Source: Draconibacterium sediminis
GTDB lineage: Bacteria > Bacteroidota > Bacteroidia > Bacteroidales > Prolixibacteraceae
Direction of reading: 5' to 3'
NCBI RefSeq assembly: GCF_000949475.1
Contig: NZ_JRHC01000001.1
Span: forward strand, 2,356,001-2,420,000
DNA: 64,000 nt
Both the position numbers and the translations under genes were made by a program. Below are positions 63,641 through 64,000 of this stretch, one piece after another. The notes beneath the pieces are model-generated. The model saw only the letters and a list, made by a program, of their open reading frames with translations. It was not told the origin of the DNA and did not search any database. Position 1 is the stretch's first letter. Each line of letters opens with the position of its first letter.

Positions 63641-64000
63641 TTAATATAAATTCGTATAGCCTCTTAACTTACTCTCTCCTAAATTTTGTATCTCTTCGGT
63701 AAGCGTGAGGGCATTAAATCGGGCACCGTAAACATTTGTGTGAGTATGATCACCCGGAAAAAACTGCTTTACAATTTTTGGTCCCATAGCTTCATATTCA
63801 ACGGCAATAGCGTTGTTTAAATCAATAAAGAATGCTTTTTCTGCTTTGGCTGCCTCTTTTGCCCATTTGCCGTAATTGTCATCTACCCTTTCTACTTTTC
63901 CGTCAGGCCATTCATTTCGTGGAATTTGTGAAAGTACAATAACTGATACCCCCCTGGCTTTAGCGTCCTGAATGTATTTTTTTATGTACCAGCCATAGGT
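63641..64000 (-). CDS. SGNH (CE12-like) esterase, C-terminal part
   Basis: The frame enters from the right edge and stops at 63641; 119 residues are visible, so the start and the nucleophile serine are outside the window. Visible pieces are GWYIKKYIQDAKARGVSVIVLSQIPRNEW (part of the central fold, shown in two segments: GWYIKKYIQDA and VIVLSQIPRNEW), FFIDLNNAIA, and GDHTHTNVYGARFNA, which supplies the catalytic Asp/His pair of SGNH hydrolases. It is probably a rhamnogalacturonan acetylesterase, like the CE12 domain of the following gene, which starts 44 bp downstream on the same strand. Confidence 0.75.
   Translation of the reverse strand, partial: TYGWYIKKYIQDAKARGVSVIVLSQIPRNEWPDGKVERVDDNYGKWAKEAAKAEKAFFIDLNNAIAVEYEAMGPKIVKQFFPGDHTHTNVYGARFNALTLTEEIQNLGESKLRGYTNLY

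Overview
The window comes from a Bacteroidota genome, probably a class Bacteroidia organism of the marine or sediment Marinilabiliales/Prolixibacteraceae type (the genus level is a guess). The evidence is a SusC/SusD pair, a one-protein hybrid two-component regulator (HTCS), many lipoprotein and secreted glycosidases, TTTG / TAnnTTTG-type promoters, almost no Shine-Dalgarno sequences, and moderate GC. The theme is deoxyhexose (L-rhamnose, L-fucose) catabolism interleaved with polysaccharide-degradation loci whose products include those sugars and unsaturated uronic acids. No rRNA, tRNA, CRISPR array, phage or transposase gene was recognised.

Layout. 1-1773: a LytS/LytTR two-component pair, its sensor cut by the window edge. 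1801-4784: a TetR regulator with two upstream operator copies and an ABC exporter (ATPase and two permeases). 4794-6567 (minus): a Nudix-type transcription factor and an AraC regulator. 6701-12195: rhamnose operon rhaT-rhaM-rhaA-FGGY kinase-two-domain class II aldolase; the aldolase gene carries a frameshift. 12381-12740: a non-coding element built of nested inverted repeats. 12769-23873: a GntR/UTRA regulator divergent from an unusual operon, E2-E3-E1 of a 2-oxoacid dehydrogenase complex, a PHP-domain protein, a class II aldolase/SDR fusion and a SorE-like zinc dehydrogenase. Palindromes lie in the divergent promoter region, and period-7 repeats fill two of the operon's spacers.

23980-38688: a polysaccharide utilisation locus. 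GH16-SusC-SusD-GH88 runs leftward and a 1384-residue HTCS, GH43 and GH2 run rightward; the enzyme mix suggests an arabinogalactan-like substrate (inference). 38756-45177: AraC regulator divergent from fucI-fucK-RhaD-type aldolase-MFS transporter. 45182-45898 (minus): a second Nudix regulator, paralogous to the first. 46112-54947: GH3, type B carboxylesterase, second GH3, then a CBM9-like/DUF5916 outer-membrane protein. 55239-64000: a PEGA-like protein, then a rhamnogalacturonan/pectin module: three GH105-type enzymes (one fused to a CE12 acetylesterase), a DUF4861-like protein, a GH43, and a partial SGNH esterase running off the edge.

Working together (inference): extracellular and periplasmic enzymes release rhamnose, fucose, galactose and unsaturated uronides. 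RhaT imports rhamnose, and the isomerase, kinase and aldolase sets convert deoxyhexoses to dihydroxyacetone phosphate and lactaldehyde. The GntR-controlled operon probably handles a sugar 1-phosphate and an oxo-acid product. The most striking unexplained DNA is a seven-copy, 41-42-bp-period array of TTAAAC-N4-GTTTAA palindromes at 58426-58685 between convergent genes, followed by the nested-palindrome element at 12381-12740 and the composition of the dehydrogenase/aldolase operon.
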